In this document: positions 55,742 to 63,074 of the stretch, one piece after another
Layout: every line of letters starts with the position of its first letter
Position numbering within the stretch: position 1 is the first letter of the stretch
Source: Sandaracinaceae bacterium
GTDB taxonomy: Bacteria > Myxococcota_A > Polyangia > Polyangiales > Sandaracinaceae
Assembly: GCA_020633195.1 (NCBI GenBank)
Contig: JACKEC010000017.1
Span: 620,001-684,000, forward strand
Reading direction: 5' to 3'
Length of the DNA: 64,000 bases
Program-made: the position numbers and the translations under genes
The notes under the pieces: generated by a model
What the model saw: the letters and a program-made list of their open reading frames with translations, nothing else
Databases searched by the model: none
What the model was told of the DNA's origin: nothing

Positions 55742-57109
55742 ATGGCCTACGACTTCGACCTGTTCACGATCGGCGCGGGCTCCGGCGGCGTCCGCGCGAG
55801 CCGCGTGGCGGCGGGGCTCGGCGCCCGCGTCGCGATCGCGGAGGCGGATCGCCTCGGCGGCACGTGCGTCAACGTGGGTTGCGTACCCAAGAAGCTGATG
55901 GTGTACGCGTCCGAGCTCGGGCACGCGTTCGGCGACGCGGCGGGGTTCGGCTGGTCGGTGCCCTCGCCGCCTCGGTTCAGCTGGCCGGACTTCCTCGCCG
56001 CCAAGGACCGGGAGATCCACCGGCTCAACCAGGTCTACGGGAGGCTGCTCCACGGCGCGGGGTGCGAGCTGCTGCGCGGCCGCGCGCGCCTCGTCGACGC
56101 CCACACCGTCGAGGTCGAGGGGGAGGGCGGCGTCACGCGGCACACCGCCGACAAGATCCTCGTCGCCACGGGGGGCCGGCCGACGCGCCCGACCGAGCCG
56201 GGCACCGAGCGCGCGTGGGTGAGCGACGACGTCTTCTCGATGCGCGAGCTGCCCGCGCGGATGCTGGTGGTCGGCGGCGGCTACATCGCGGTGGAGCTCG
56301 CCTGCGTGTTCGCGGGGCTCGGCTCGAAGGTGACCCTCGCTCATCGCGGCGCGCTGCCCCTGCGCGGCTTCGACGAGGACGTGCGCTCGTTCCTCGTCGA
56401 GCAGATGCGCAAAGCGGGCGTCGACGTCCGCCTCCACACGTCGATCCGGTGCCTCGAGGACGGCGCGGACGGCGCCATCTGCGCGGTGCTCCCGCACGCC
56501 GAGTCGCTCGACGTCGACGCGGTGCTCTACGCGATCGGGCGGTCGCCGAACACCGAGGGCCTCGGGCTCGAGGCGCTCGGGGTCGAGCTCGACGCACAGG
56601 GCGCGGTCGTGGTGGACGCGCGCTACCGGACCAGCGTCGACAACGTCTACGCGCTCGGCGACGTCACCAACCGCCTCAACCTGACGCCGGTGGCGATCGA
56701 GGAGGGCATCGTCCTCGCGCACCACCTCTTCGGGGAGGCCGGTCGCGCCGTCGACTACGACTTCGTGCCGACCGCCGTCTTCTCGCAGCCGCCGCTCGCC
56801 GCGGTCGGGCGGACCGAGCACGAGGTCCCCGGCGCGCACGTCTACGAGAGCGAGTTCCGGCCCCTGAAGCACACGCTGTCCGGGCGGGACGAGCGCAGCT
56901 ACATGAAGCTCGTCGTCGACCCCGCGACCGACCGGGTCATGGGCGTGCACCTCGTGGGCGCCGACTCGGCCGAGATCATCCAGGGCTTCGCCGTCGCGCT
57001 GCGCCTCGGGGTGACCAAGGCGCAGCTCGACGCGACGGTCGGCCTCCACCCCACCGCGGCCGAGGAGCTCGTGACGATGCGCGAGCGCCGCCCCGACCCT
57101 GCGGGCTGA
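55742..57109 (+). CDS. gor: glutathione-disulfide reductase
   Basis: 455 residues. FAD site IGAGSGGVRAS; redox pair Cys42 and Cys47 in GGTCVNVGCVPKK; pyridine nucleotide site VVGGGYIAVELACVFAGLGS; FAD-contact ALGDVTNRLNLTPVA; and the C-terminal active-site His in GLHPTAAEELVTMR. The VNVGCVPKK form is that of glutathione reductase rather than lipoamide dehydrogenase or mercuric reductase. It should reduce GSSG with NADPH in the cytoplasm. Myxobacteria vary in glutathione use, so the reduced thiol could be different. It follows the A2M cluster after 42 bases but has no obvious link. Its stop is 2 bases from the convergent lipoprotein gene. Confidence 0.92.
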   Translation: MAYDFDLFTIGAGSGGVRASRVAAGLGARVAIAEADRLGGTCVNVGCVPKKLMVYASELGHAFGDAAGFGWSVPSPPRFSWPDFLAAKDREIHRLNQVYGRLLHGAGCELLRGRARLVDAHTVEVEGEGGVTRHTADKILVATGGRPTRPTEPGTERAWVSDDVFSMRELPARMLVVGGGYIAVELACVFAGLGSKVTLAHRGALPLRGFDEDVRSFLVEQMRKAGVDVRLHTSIRCLEDGADGAICAVLPHAESLDVDAVLYAIGRSPNTEGLGLEALGVELDAQGAVVVDARYRTSVDNVYALGDVTNRLNLTPVAIEEGIVLAHHLFGEAGRAVDYDFVPTAVFSQPPLAAVGRTEHEVPGAHVYESEFRPLKHTLSGRDERSYMKLVVDPATDRVMGVHLVGADSAEIIQGFAVALRLGVTKAQLDATVGLHPTAAEELVTMRERRPDPAG

Positions 57110-57111
57110 CG

Positions 57112-57900
57112 TCAGCGCGCGTACGAGAACTGGGTCTCGGTGAAGCGGAGCTGCGCGCTCGACGCCACGTCGGCGCGGAGCGAGGTGAGGACGCCGTAGC
57201 CGGGTCGGCTCGGGTAGCCGACGCTCACGGACACGCTGCTCAGCGAGAGCGACGTCGCGTTGAAGGCCTCGCGGGCCGCCGGGCAATTCGTGGCGACCTC
57301 GCGGGCCGGGCGCTGCAGGAACTCGAGGGAGCCGAACGCCTCGCGGAGCTCCGCGTCGTTCATCGTCGGCAGATCGCAGGCGCCGTCCATCACGCGGAGC
57401 CGCAGGGTCTGGGCGACCGCGGCGATGGCGTCGGGCGCGGTGTACACGGGGCGGCCCGCGGCCGGGTTCTGGGCCTCGAGCTGCTGCATGCGCACCCGAC
57501 CGTCGGAGAAGCGGTGGAGCACCGCGTAGACGGGCCGCGCGTTCTGGCCGAGCCCGGGCGAGTAGCGGAGCCGGAGCGTGATCTCGTCCGGGTTCCCCGC
57601 GCTGTGGACCGACCCGCTCGAGAGGTGCGCCGTGTTGTCCGCGATCGAGCTCGGGTTCTGGAAGGCCGCCGGGTTCTGCTCGGCGATCCGCTCGAGCTGC
57701 TCGCCGAGCTGCTCCATCGTGGCGCCGACCGCCTGGAACGGATCGGCCGGCGCGGCGGGCTCCGCCGTCGCGGCGGACGCGGTGCCCTCCTCCGACGACT
57801 CGTCGTCGCCTCCGCCGCCGCAGGCGAGGGACATCGCGATCAGCCAGCCGGCCGCCGAGACGAGGGCGAAGGTACGGATCTTCTTGCTTCGTGCTTCCAT
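57112..57900 (-). CDS. lipoprotein of unknown function
   Basis: 262 residues from ATG 57900. Signal MEARSKKIRTFALVSAAGWL to MSLAC is lipoprotein-like (lipobox SLAC). Linker GGGGDDESSEEGTASAATAE. The folded part has DPFQAVGATMEQLGEQLERI, then EITLRLRYSPGLGQNARPVY and MDGACDLPTMNDAELREAFG. No family recognised. A start at 57924 would add eight residues ahead of the signal. Convergent with gor. Confidence 0.7.
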   Translation of the reverse strand: MEARSKKIRTFALVSAAGWLIAMSLACGGGGDDESSEEGTASAATAEPAAPADPFQAVGATMEQLGEQLERIAEQNPAAFQNPSSIADNTAHLSSGSVHSAGNPDEITLRLRYSPGLGQNARPVYAVLHRFSDGRVRMQQLEAQNPAAGRPVYTAPDAIAAVAQTLRLRVMDGACDLPTMNDAELREAFGSLEFLQRPAREVATNCPAAREAFNATSLSLSSVSVSVGYPSRPGYGVLTSLRADVASSAQLRFTETQFSYAR

Positions 57901-58116
57901 GCGCGGACCCTCGGCAAGCGTCATGCCGGGCCCGCGCGCGGCTCGTGGTCGTCGGGCGGGCGATGGTTCGTCGACGTGTCGACACCAATCGTCGGTTCTT
58001 CGTCGACCGTCCCCGCGCGGTCGCGGCTCGTGAATCGGCGTTCACGGACGCCGTCGTGCCGAGGCGGATCCGTGGGCATCGAACGCCTGGCGTGTCGTTC
58101 GCAACGGATCGAGGCA

Positions 58117-58476
58117 GTGCGTCCCTTCGCTCCGCGACACAACATCTACGCGAACCTGCAGGCGCTGCTGGACACCACCCGGCCGCTGAACCAGGAGGAG
58201 ATGGCGGAGCTGCAGCTCGAGCTCGGCTACGTCGATCGGGCGCTCGCCATCTACGAGGAGCTGCTCCGGGCCGACCCGTCCAACCCGTGGGTGCGCGGCC
58301 GGTGCGAGTGGCTCGCGCGCCTGGCGATGGCTCAGGTCCGCACGATCCGCTCGGTCGGGGCCCCCGCGCCCGAGGTCCGCTCGCGCTCGATCACGCGCCC
58401 CGGGTGGTCCGAGCCCCCGCCGCAGCCGCGCGCCCCCGCGTCGATCCGTCCCCTGCGAATCGTCCCCGTCGGGTAG
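58117..58476 (+). CDS. small TPR-like protein
   Basis: 119 residues from GTG 58117. RHNIYANLQALLDTTRPLNQ and then one tetratricopeptide-like hairpin: MAELQLELGYVDRALAIYEE and LLRADPSNPWVRGRCEWLAR. The remainder is a Pro/Arg-rich tail (WSEPPPQPRAPASIRPLRIV). No signal peptide. An adaptor role is probable but unproven. It precedes the RIO1 gene by 92 bases on the same strand. Confidence 0.6.
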   Translation: MRPFAPRHNIYANLQALLDTTRPLNQEEMAELQLELGYVDRALAIYEELLRADPSNPWVRGRCEWLARLAMAQVRTIRSVGAPAPEVRSRSITRPGWSEPPPQPRAPASIRPLRIVPVG

Positions 58477-58568
58477 CCCCTTTTCGCTCGACCGGCGCCG
58501 ACCCGCGGGTCACGTTCCGCGCCGCCGCCGGGTGAACCGCCCCCCGGAGCCGTCGTCCGAGGAGCTGC

Positions 58569-59969
58569 ATGCGCGTGCCCGAAGTCCTGACGTCGTTGGC
58601 CCACCAGGGGGTCATCGACGAAGTCGTCCGACCGCTCAAGAGCGGCAAAGAGGCGCAGGTCTACCTGGTCCTGGTCCACGGGGAGCCCCAGGTCGCGAAG
58701 GTCTACAAGGACGCCGCGCACCGCTCCTTCAAGCAGCGGGCCGAGTACACCGAGGGCCGACGGGTGCGGAACACGCGCGACCAGCGCGCGATCGACCGCA
58801 AGACCAGCTACGGCAAGGCGCAGGAGGAGGCGGCGTGGAAGTCGGCGGAGGTGAACTTCATCTACCGCCTCCACGCGGCCGGCGTGCGGGTGCCGACCCC
58901 CCACAACTTCATCGACGGCGTGCTCCTGATGGAGCTGATCCGGGGCACCGACGGATACCCGGCGCCGCGGCTCGGTGAGCTCGACCTCGACAGGTGGACC
59001 GCGCGCGCCTACTTCGACCAGCTCCTGCGCGAGGTGATCCGCATGCTCTGCGCGGGCGTCGTCCACGGCGACCTCTCGGACTTCAACGTCCTCGTCGACG
59101 CGCACGGCCCGGTGGTGATCGACTTCCCGCAGGCGGTCGACGCGGCCCAGAACCGCAACGCGCGCAAGCTGCTCGTCCGCGACGTCGACAACCTCAGCGC
59201 GTTCCTGTCGCGGTGCGTTCCCGGCGCGCGCCGGCGTCCGTACGGCGAGGAGATCTGGCAGGCCTACGAGAGCAACCGGCTCACCCCCGACTACGAGGTG
59301 ACCGGCGGCTTCCGGCGCTCCACGCAGCCGACCAACATGGGCGCGCTGCTCGGGGAGATCCAGGACGCGGAATTCGACGAGCAGCAGCGTCGCGAGCGCG
59401 CGGGCGAGCCGGCCGTGCGGCCCCGCAAGCGCGAGGTGATCATGACGCCGCTGGCGCCGCCTCGGCGACGCAACGACGGCCGCCGGCGCGGGGGCTCCGG
59501 CGCCAGCGCGGGCGGACCGGGCCGCGGAGGTGATCCGCGACGCGGCGATGGACGGCGCGCGGAGGCGCCACGCGCCGACGGACGCCGAGGCGAGGCGCCG
59601 CGCAGCGACGGGCGCCAGGCGCCGCGCGGCGACGGCCGCCGGGGCGAGACGCCGCGCGGTGACCGGCCCCCGGCCGACGCGCGGCGCGCCGAGCCGGGCC
59701 GCGACGGATCCGCCGATGCCCCTCGGGGCGACGGCCAGCCTCCCGCGAAGCGGCGTCGGCGCCGGCGCAAGCCCCCCGCGGCCCCCGGCGGCGAGCGGCC
59801 TCACGAGCCTCGCCCGCCCCAGCACACGAGCGCGCCGCCTCGCAACGACGCGCCCCGCAACGACGCGCCCCGCAACGACGCGCCGGCCGAGGGGGCGCCC
59901 AAGCGCCGCCGCCGCCGTCGCCGTCGGGGCGGTCAGGGCTCCTCCGGACCGTCCACCGAGTCGGTCTGA
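58569..59969 (+). CDS. RIO1-type atypical protein kinase with Arg/Gly-rich tail
   Basis: 466 residues. Residues about 1-270 are a RIO domain: GKEAQVYLVLVHGEPQVAKV with Lys44, catalytic HGDLSDFNVLVDAHG at 166-180, and metal-binding IDFPQAVD with Asp185. RIO kinases act in ribosome maturation in archaea and eukaryotes; bacterial RIO1-like proteins have unknown targets. Residues 300-466 are low complexity and basic, with GDGRR, APRGDGRRGE and KRRRRRR phrases, suggesting RNA binding. A GAGGAG lies shortly before ATG 58569. Convergent with the permuted DnaJ-like gene (12-base gap). Confidence 0.92.
   Translation: MRVPEVLTSLAHQGVIDEVVRPLKSGKEAQVYLVLVHGEPQVAKVYKDAAHRSFKQRAEYTEGRRVRNTRDQRAIDRKTSYGKAQEEAAWKSAEVNFIYRLHAAGVRVPTPHNFIDGVLLMELIRGTDGYPAPRLGELDLDRWTARAYFDQLLREVIRMLCAGVVHGDLSDFNVLVDAHGPVVIDFPQAVDAAQNRNARKLLVRDVDNLSAFLSRCVPGARRRPYGEEIWQAYESNRLTPDYEVTGGFRRSTQPTNMGALLGEIQDAEFDEQQRRERAGEPAVRPRKREVIMTPLAPPRRRNDGRRRGGSGASAGGPGRGGDPRRGDGRRAEAPRADGRRGEAPRSDGRQAPRGDGRRGETPRGDRPPADARRAEPGRDGSADAPRGDGQPPAKRRRRRRKPPAAPGGERPHEPRPPQHTSAPPRNDAPRNDAPRNDAPAEGAPKRRRRRRRRGGQGSSGPSTESV
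59841..59885 (+). repeat. three 15-base tandem repeats in the RIO1 tail
   Basis: cgcaacgacgcgccc is repeated at 59841, 59856 and 59871 (last base changed). It encodes RNDAP three times and lies in the basic tail of the RIO1-type kinase. Confidence 0.85.
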
Positions 59970-59981
59970 GGGCCGCAAGTC

Positions 59982-61025
59982 TCAGCGAAGGAGCAGGACC
60001 GCGGTGGCGATCGCGACCACGGCCAGCGCGATCGCCATCAGGACCTGCGCGCCGGGCGCGCTCGCCTCGACGGGCGCATGCGCGGGCGCCGTCTCCAGGA
60101 GCTGCGCGTAGGCCGCGCTCACCTGCTCGAAGCGCTCGGCCATCTCGGGGTCGTCGGGGTGACGGTCCGGGTGGTGGGCGTGGGCGAAGCGCCGATAGGC
60201 GACCTGGAGCTCGTCGCGCGACGCGCCCGGCGTGACGCCGAGCAGCTCGTGCGGATCGGGGGTCGCCTCCTCGTGGGACTGCAGCGTCACCACCAGATCG
60301 CCGCGCGCCGTGGGATCGCCAGCGCGGTAGGGTGAGCTCCATTCGGGCGGCGCCGCGTAGGGCTGGCCGAGGCGCATCGTGCCCCAGCCTCGGAGGGTCA
60401 CGCGGGTCCCGTGGCTCGCGCCGGCGGGTACGCGGACCGTCGCCTCTCCGTCGAGCCATGGCACCCGCAGCGCGCCGCCCGACTCCGCGAGCCCGGGATC
60501 GATCGACACCTTCGCGTGGAGATCGTCGCCGTGGCGGCGCAGCGTGGCGTGCGGCTCGATCGCGATCGTGAAGTACGCGTCACCAGGGCCCTGCCCGAGG
60601 TCGTGTCCCTGCTCCTTCAGGCGCAGCTTCTGGCCCGCCGCGACGCCGGGCGGGATCGTCACGTCCCAGCGCCCGGGCCGCGCCTCGGTCCCGCGCCCCG
60701 CGCAGGCCTCGCACGGCGTCTCGAACGTCCGGCCCGCTCCACGGCACGTCGGGCAATTGGTGGTGACCTTCAAGAAGCCGTGGGCGTGAGCGGTCTGGCC
60801 GCGACCGCCGCAGTCCCCGCACGCGATCGGCTCGGACCCCGGCGGCCCGCCGCGGCCCTCGCAAGCGGAGCATGGGTGGTGCCGCGTCGCCTCGACCACC
60901 CGAACGGACCCACGGTCCGCCTCGGCCAGCGTGAGGCGCAAGGCTTGTTGCAGATCGGCGCGCGGTCGCCCCTGCCCGAAGAGGTCTCCGAAGGTCTCGA
61001 AGAGGTCGTCGGCCTCGCTCGCCAC
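59982..61025 (-). CDS. DnaJ-like co-chaperone with permuted domain order and membrane anchor
   Basis: 347 residues. A short ETFGDLFGQG remnant at 9-19, then a complete zinc domain with CSACEGRG, CGDCGGRG, CPTCRGAG and CEACAGRG (Cys 52/55, 69/72, 91/94, 105/108). A C-terminal-type substrate domain follows at about 115-250 (IPPGVAAGQKLRLKEQGHDL and WLDGEATVRVPAG). The J-domain comes after it, at about 257-312 (LLGVTPGASRDELQVAYRRF and HPD at 285-287), followed by one hydrophobic segment 325-346 ending in LLLR. In DnaJ the J-domain is first. It probably stimulates Hsp70 near the membrane. The HPD triad is intact. Convergent with the RIO1 gene. Confidence 0.88.
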   Translation of the reverse strand: MASEADDLFETFGDLFGQGRPRADLQQALRLTLAEADRGSVRVVEATRHHPCSACEGRGGPPGSEPIACGDCGGRGQTAHAHGFLKVTTNCPTCRGAGRTFETPCEACAGRGTEARPGRWDVTIPPGVAAGQKLRLKEQGHDLGQGPGDAYFTIAIEPHATLRRHGDDLHAKVSIDPGLAESGGALRVPWLDGEATVRVPAGASHGTRVTLRGWGTMRLGQPYAAPPEWSSPYRAGDPTARGDLVVTLQSHEEATPDPHELLGVTPGASRDELQVAYRRFAHAHHPDRHPDDPEMAERFEQVSAAYAQLLETAPAHAPVEASAPGAQVLMAIALAVVAIATAVLLLR

Positions 61026-61065
61026 GGTCCCATCCTACGCGGGGGCGCTCCGTCCCTGCCCAGAC

Positions 61066-61845
61066 CTAGAACAGGATCGTCGTGCCGAGGCCGGCCGTCG
61101 GCGGGTCGCCCTCGACGGTGACGCCCGCGTCGAAGCTCGCGTCGACCTGCACGTTGGGCGCGACCATCCAGTAGAGGCCGCCGCCCACCGCGACGCGCCA
61201 GTCGCTCGTCTCGCTCTTGAGCACGTAGCTCTGCACATAGATCCCTAGCACCTCGAGGATCTGCCAGGTGAGCTTGAGGCTGCCGCCGCCTTCGAAGGTG
61301 CGGACGGTGCCGCCGGTGACGGGGTCCGCGTCCGCGAGGACCCGCGCGACGAAGTTCGGGGTCAAGGTCAGCGGGCCCCAGAAGCTCCAGTCGAGGTTGA
61401 GGTCGGCAAAGAAGGTCGCCTCGGGTGAGCCGAAGCCGTCGGTCGCGATGGGGAGCGAGACCTCCCAGTCGAGGCTGATCGCGAGCGAGTCGGCGAGCCG
61501 GCCGCCCGCCTTGAAGCCGAGCACCGCGTCGCTCACGCCGAACACGGCGCCGCTCGAGAGGAACCGACCGACCCCGCTCGGACCGCGCGCGCGCGCCTCG
61601 AGCCACTCGAAGAGCCCCACCCGCAAGGAGAGGTTCGGGAGCGATCCCTCGGGCTCGTCGCCGAACGCGGCGCCGATCCCCATCTCGGCGGTCAGGTGCT
61701 CGCGCGCGGCGACGCCCGTGGTGTTGGCGAAGCCGGGCCGATCGGAGGTGAACGTCGGGGGGAGCTGGCCGTCCTGCGCGGAGGCGAGCGCGGGGCTCGT
61801 CGAGAGGAGCACCAGCGAGAGAATCTGTACGAATCTTGCGCACAT
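61066..61845 (-). CDS. outer-membrane beta-barrel protein
   Basis: 259 residues from ATG 61845. Signal MCARFVQILSLVLLSTSPAL to ASAQ is Sec-type. The mature part has alternating strands: FTSDRPGFANTTGVAAREHL, SLRVGLFEWLEARARG, SLAISLDWEVSLPIATDG and WRVAVGGGLYWMVAPNVQVD, ending in LGTTILF with a terminal Phe as outer membrane proteins often have. The pattern resembles the MetA-pathway-of-phenol-degradation/transporter-like barrels (PF13557). Role unknown. It is divergent from the PilZ-like gene with 81 bases between starts. Confidence 0.82.
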   Translation of the reverse strand: MCARFVQILSLVLLSTSPALASAQDGQLPPTFTSDRPGFANTTGVAAREHLTAEMGIGAAFGDEPEGSLPNLSLRVGLFEWLEARARGPSGVGRFLSSGAVFGVSDAVLGFKAGGRLADSLAISLDWEVSLPIATDGFGSPEATFFADLNLDWSFWGPLTLTPNFVARVLADADPVTGGTVRTFEGGGSLKLTWQILEVLGIYVQSYVLKSETSDWRVAVGGGLYWMVAPNVQVDASFDAGVTVEGDPPTAGLGTTILF

Positions 61846-61926
61846 GGGGGCGACGTCCCCGACCGTACCATGCGCTCCGATCGGGGCAGGAAGGTGCGTC
61901 GGCGGGGCGCCGTAGATGAAACCACG

Positions 61927-62685
61927 ATGACACTGCGAGCCACCCAGCGAAGCCCCCGCCGCGCCACGTCGGCGTGTGAGGTCCACGAGATCCGTCGCGT
62001 CCGCTCCGAGCCGCCCCCGCGCTCGACCGACCTGGACCTCGGCGATCCGACGGTGAGCATGATGGTGGTCGCGGACCCGACGCGGGTGGAGCACGTGGGC
62101 GTGTTCCGCGCGCCGTCGACCGACTTCCAGATCATGAGCGCCGACATGATCGAGGATCTCCGCCAACGGCTCCGTCTCGCCGAGCAGCGCGAGGCGACGC
62201 ACGGCTCGGGCATCCGCGAGCGGCCGACCCCGAAGGACGGCCTGCCGAGCGCGCTCACCGACGCGTTCCCCGACATCGCGAACGACGTCGACGACCTCGA
62301 CGAGCTCGAGATCGACGTCGAGCCCCTCAGCACGATCGGCGAGTGGGCCCAGAACATCGGCGCGCCCAGCGTGATCGAGGTCTCGCTCGCGCCCCACAGC
62401 GAGAGCAACTTCTACGGCGGCTTCGACGAGGAGTACCCGGACGGCGTGTTCGTCGCGACCTACCAGCCGATCCCCGCCGACACCCCCGTCTACGCGGTGG
62501 TGCACCTGCCGGGCGGCTACCGCTTCCGCACCCCCGCGCTCGTCGAGTTCGTGCGCGAGCTCGAGGCCGCGACCCCCGACGCGCCGGCCGGCGTGGGCCT
62601 CCGCATGTGCGGCCTCGACGGCCGCATGCGGCGCCTCATCCGCGAGTTCGCCAAGCACCGCCCGCCGCTGTTCTACATCGGCTGA
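61927..62685 (+). CDS. PilZ-like (TIGR02266-type) protein
   Basis: 252 residues from ATG 61927. A long N-terminal region (1-140) is Arg/Asp-rich with no fold recognised (SEPPPRSTDLDLGDP). The C-terminal 100 residues, ESNFYGGFDEEYPDGVFVAT, TPVYAVVHLPGGYRFRTPAL, VGLRMCGLDGRMRRLIREFA and KHRPPLFYIG, fit the atypical PilZ-like domain common in Myxococcus. The RxxxR motif for cyclic di-GMP is not visible, so binding is uncertain. It precedes the DUF3467 gene by 20 bases. Confidence 0.8.
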   Translation: MTLRATQRSPRRATSACEVHEIRRVRSEPPPRSTDLDLGDPTVSMMVVADPTRVEHVGVFRAPSTDFQIMSADMIEDLRQRLRLAEQREATHGSGIRERPTPKDGLPSALTDAFPDIANDVDDLDELEIDVEPLSTIGEWAQNIGAPSVIEVSLAPHSESNFYGGFDEEYPDGVFVATYQPIPADTPVYAVVHLPGGYRFRTPALVEFVRELEAATPDAPAGVGLRMCGLDGRMRRLIREFAKHRPPLFYIG

Positions 62686-62705
62686 AAGCGTGCTACTCGG
62701 GGCGC

Positions 62706-63074
62706 ATGTCGGAAGCGAGTGAGCCCGGACAGGTGATGATCGAGATCGACTGGTCGGACGAGCCGCCGGTCGTCTACGCGAACGGGGCGCAGATCCTGAA
62801 CTCGCAGCGCGAGTTCGCGCTGCTCTTCACGGACTTCGTGGCCTTCGCGGGGCGCGGCAACACGCCGCTCGACGGGCCGCCGAAGGCGAAGCTCGTCGCG
62901 AACCTCCGCATCACGCCCGACGTCTTCTTCCAGCTCGCCGCGGCCGCCGCGTCGAACTGGAACAAGTACGTCGAGCGCTTCGGCGACCCGAACGGCGCCG
63001 CGCCCAAGTTCAAGCTCATCGGCGCGGGCGGCGCGCAGCTCGAGGGGCTCAGCCCCGACGAAGCTCAGCGCTGA
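62706..63074 (+). CDS. DUF3467-like protein
   Basis: 122 residues from ATG 62706. VMIEIDWSDEPPVVYANGAQ, ILNSQREFALLFTDFVAF and LVANLRITPDVFFQLAAAAA follow the DUF3467 layout. No signal peptide and no known activity; relatives are often near flagellar or regulatory genes. It lies 20 bases after the PilZ-like gene on the same strand and overlaps the convergent AlaX-type gene by 26 bases. Confidence 0.82.
   Translation: MSEASEPGQVMIEIDWSDEPPVVYANGAQILNSQREFALLFTDFVAFAGRGNTPLDGPPKAKLVANLRITPDVFFQLAAAAASNWNKYVERFGDPNGAAPKFKLIGAGGAQLEGLSPDEAQR

Noticed and set aside
57925..58116. A small gene in the 192-base gap before the TPR-like gene
   Set aside because: Possible frames are Arg/Val shadow sequence that runs into the TPR-like gene. 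A gtcgacgtgtcgac near-palindrome at 57970-57983 is too common a string in such DNA to call an operator.
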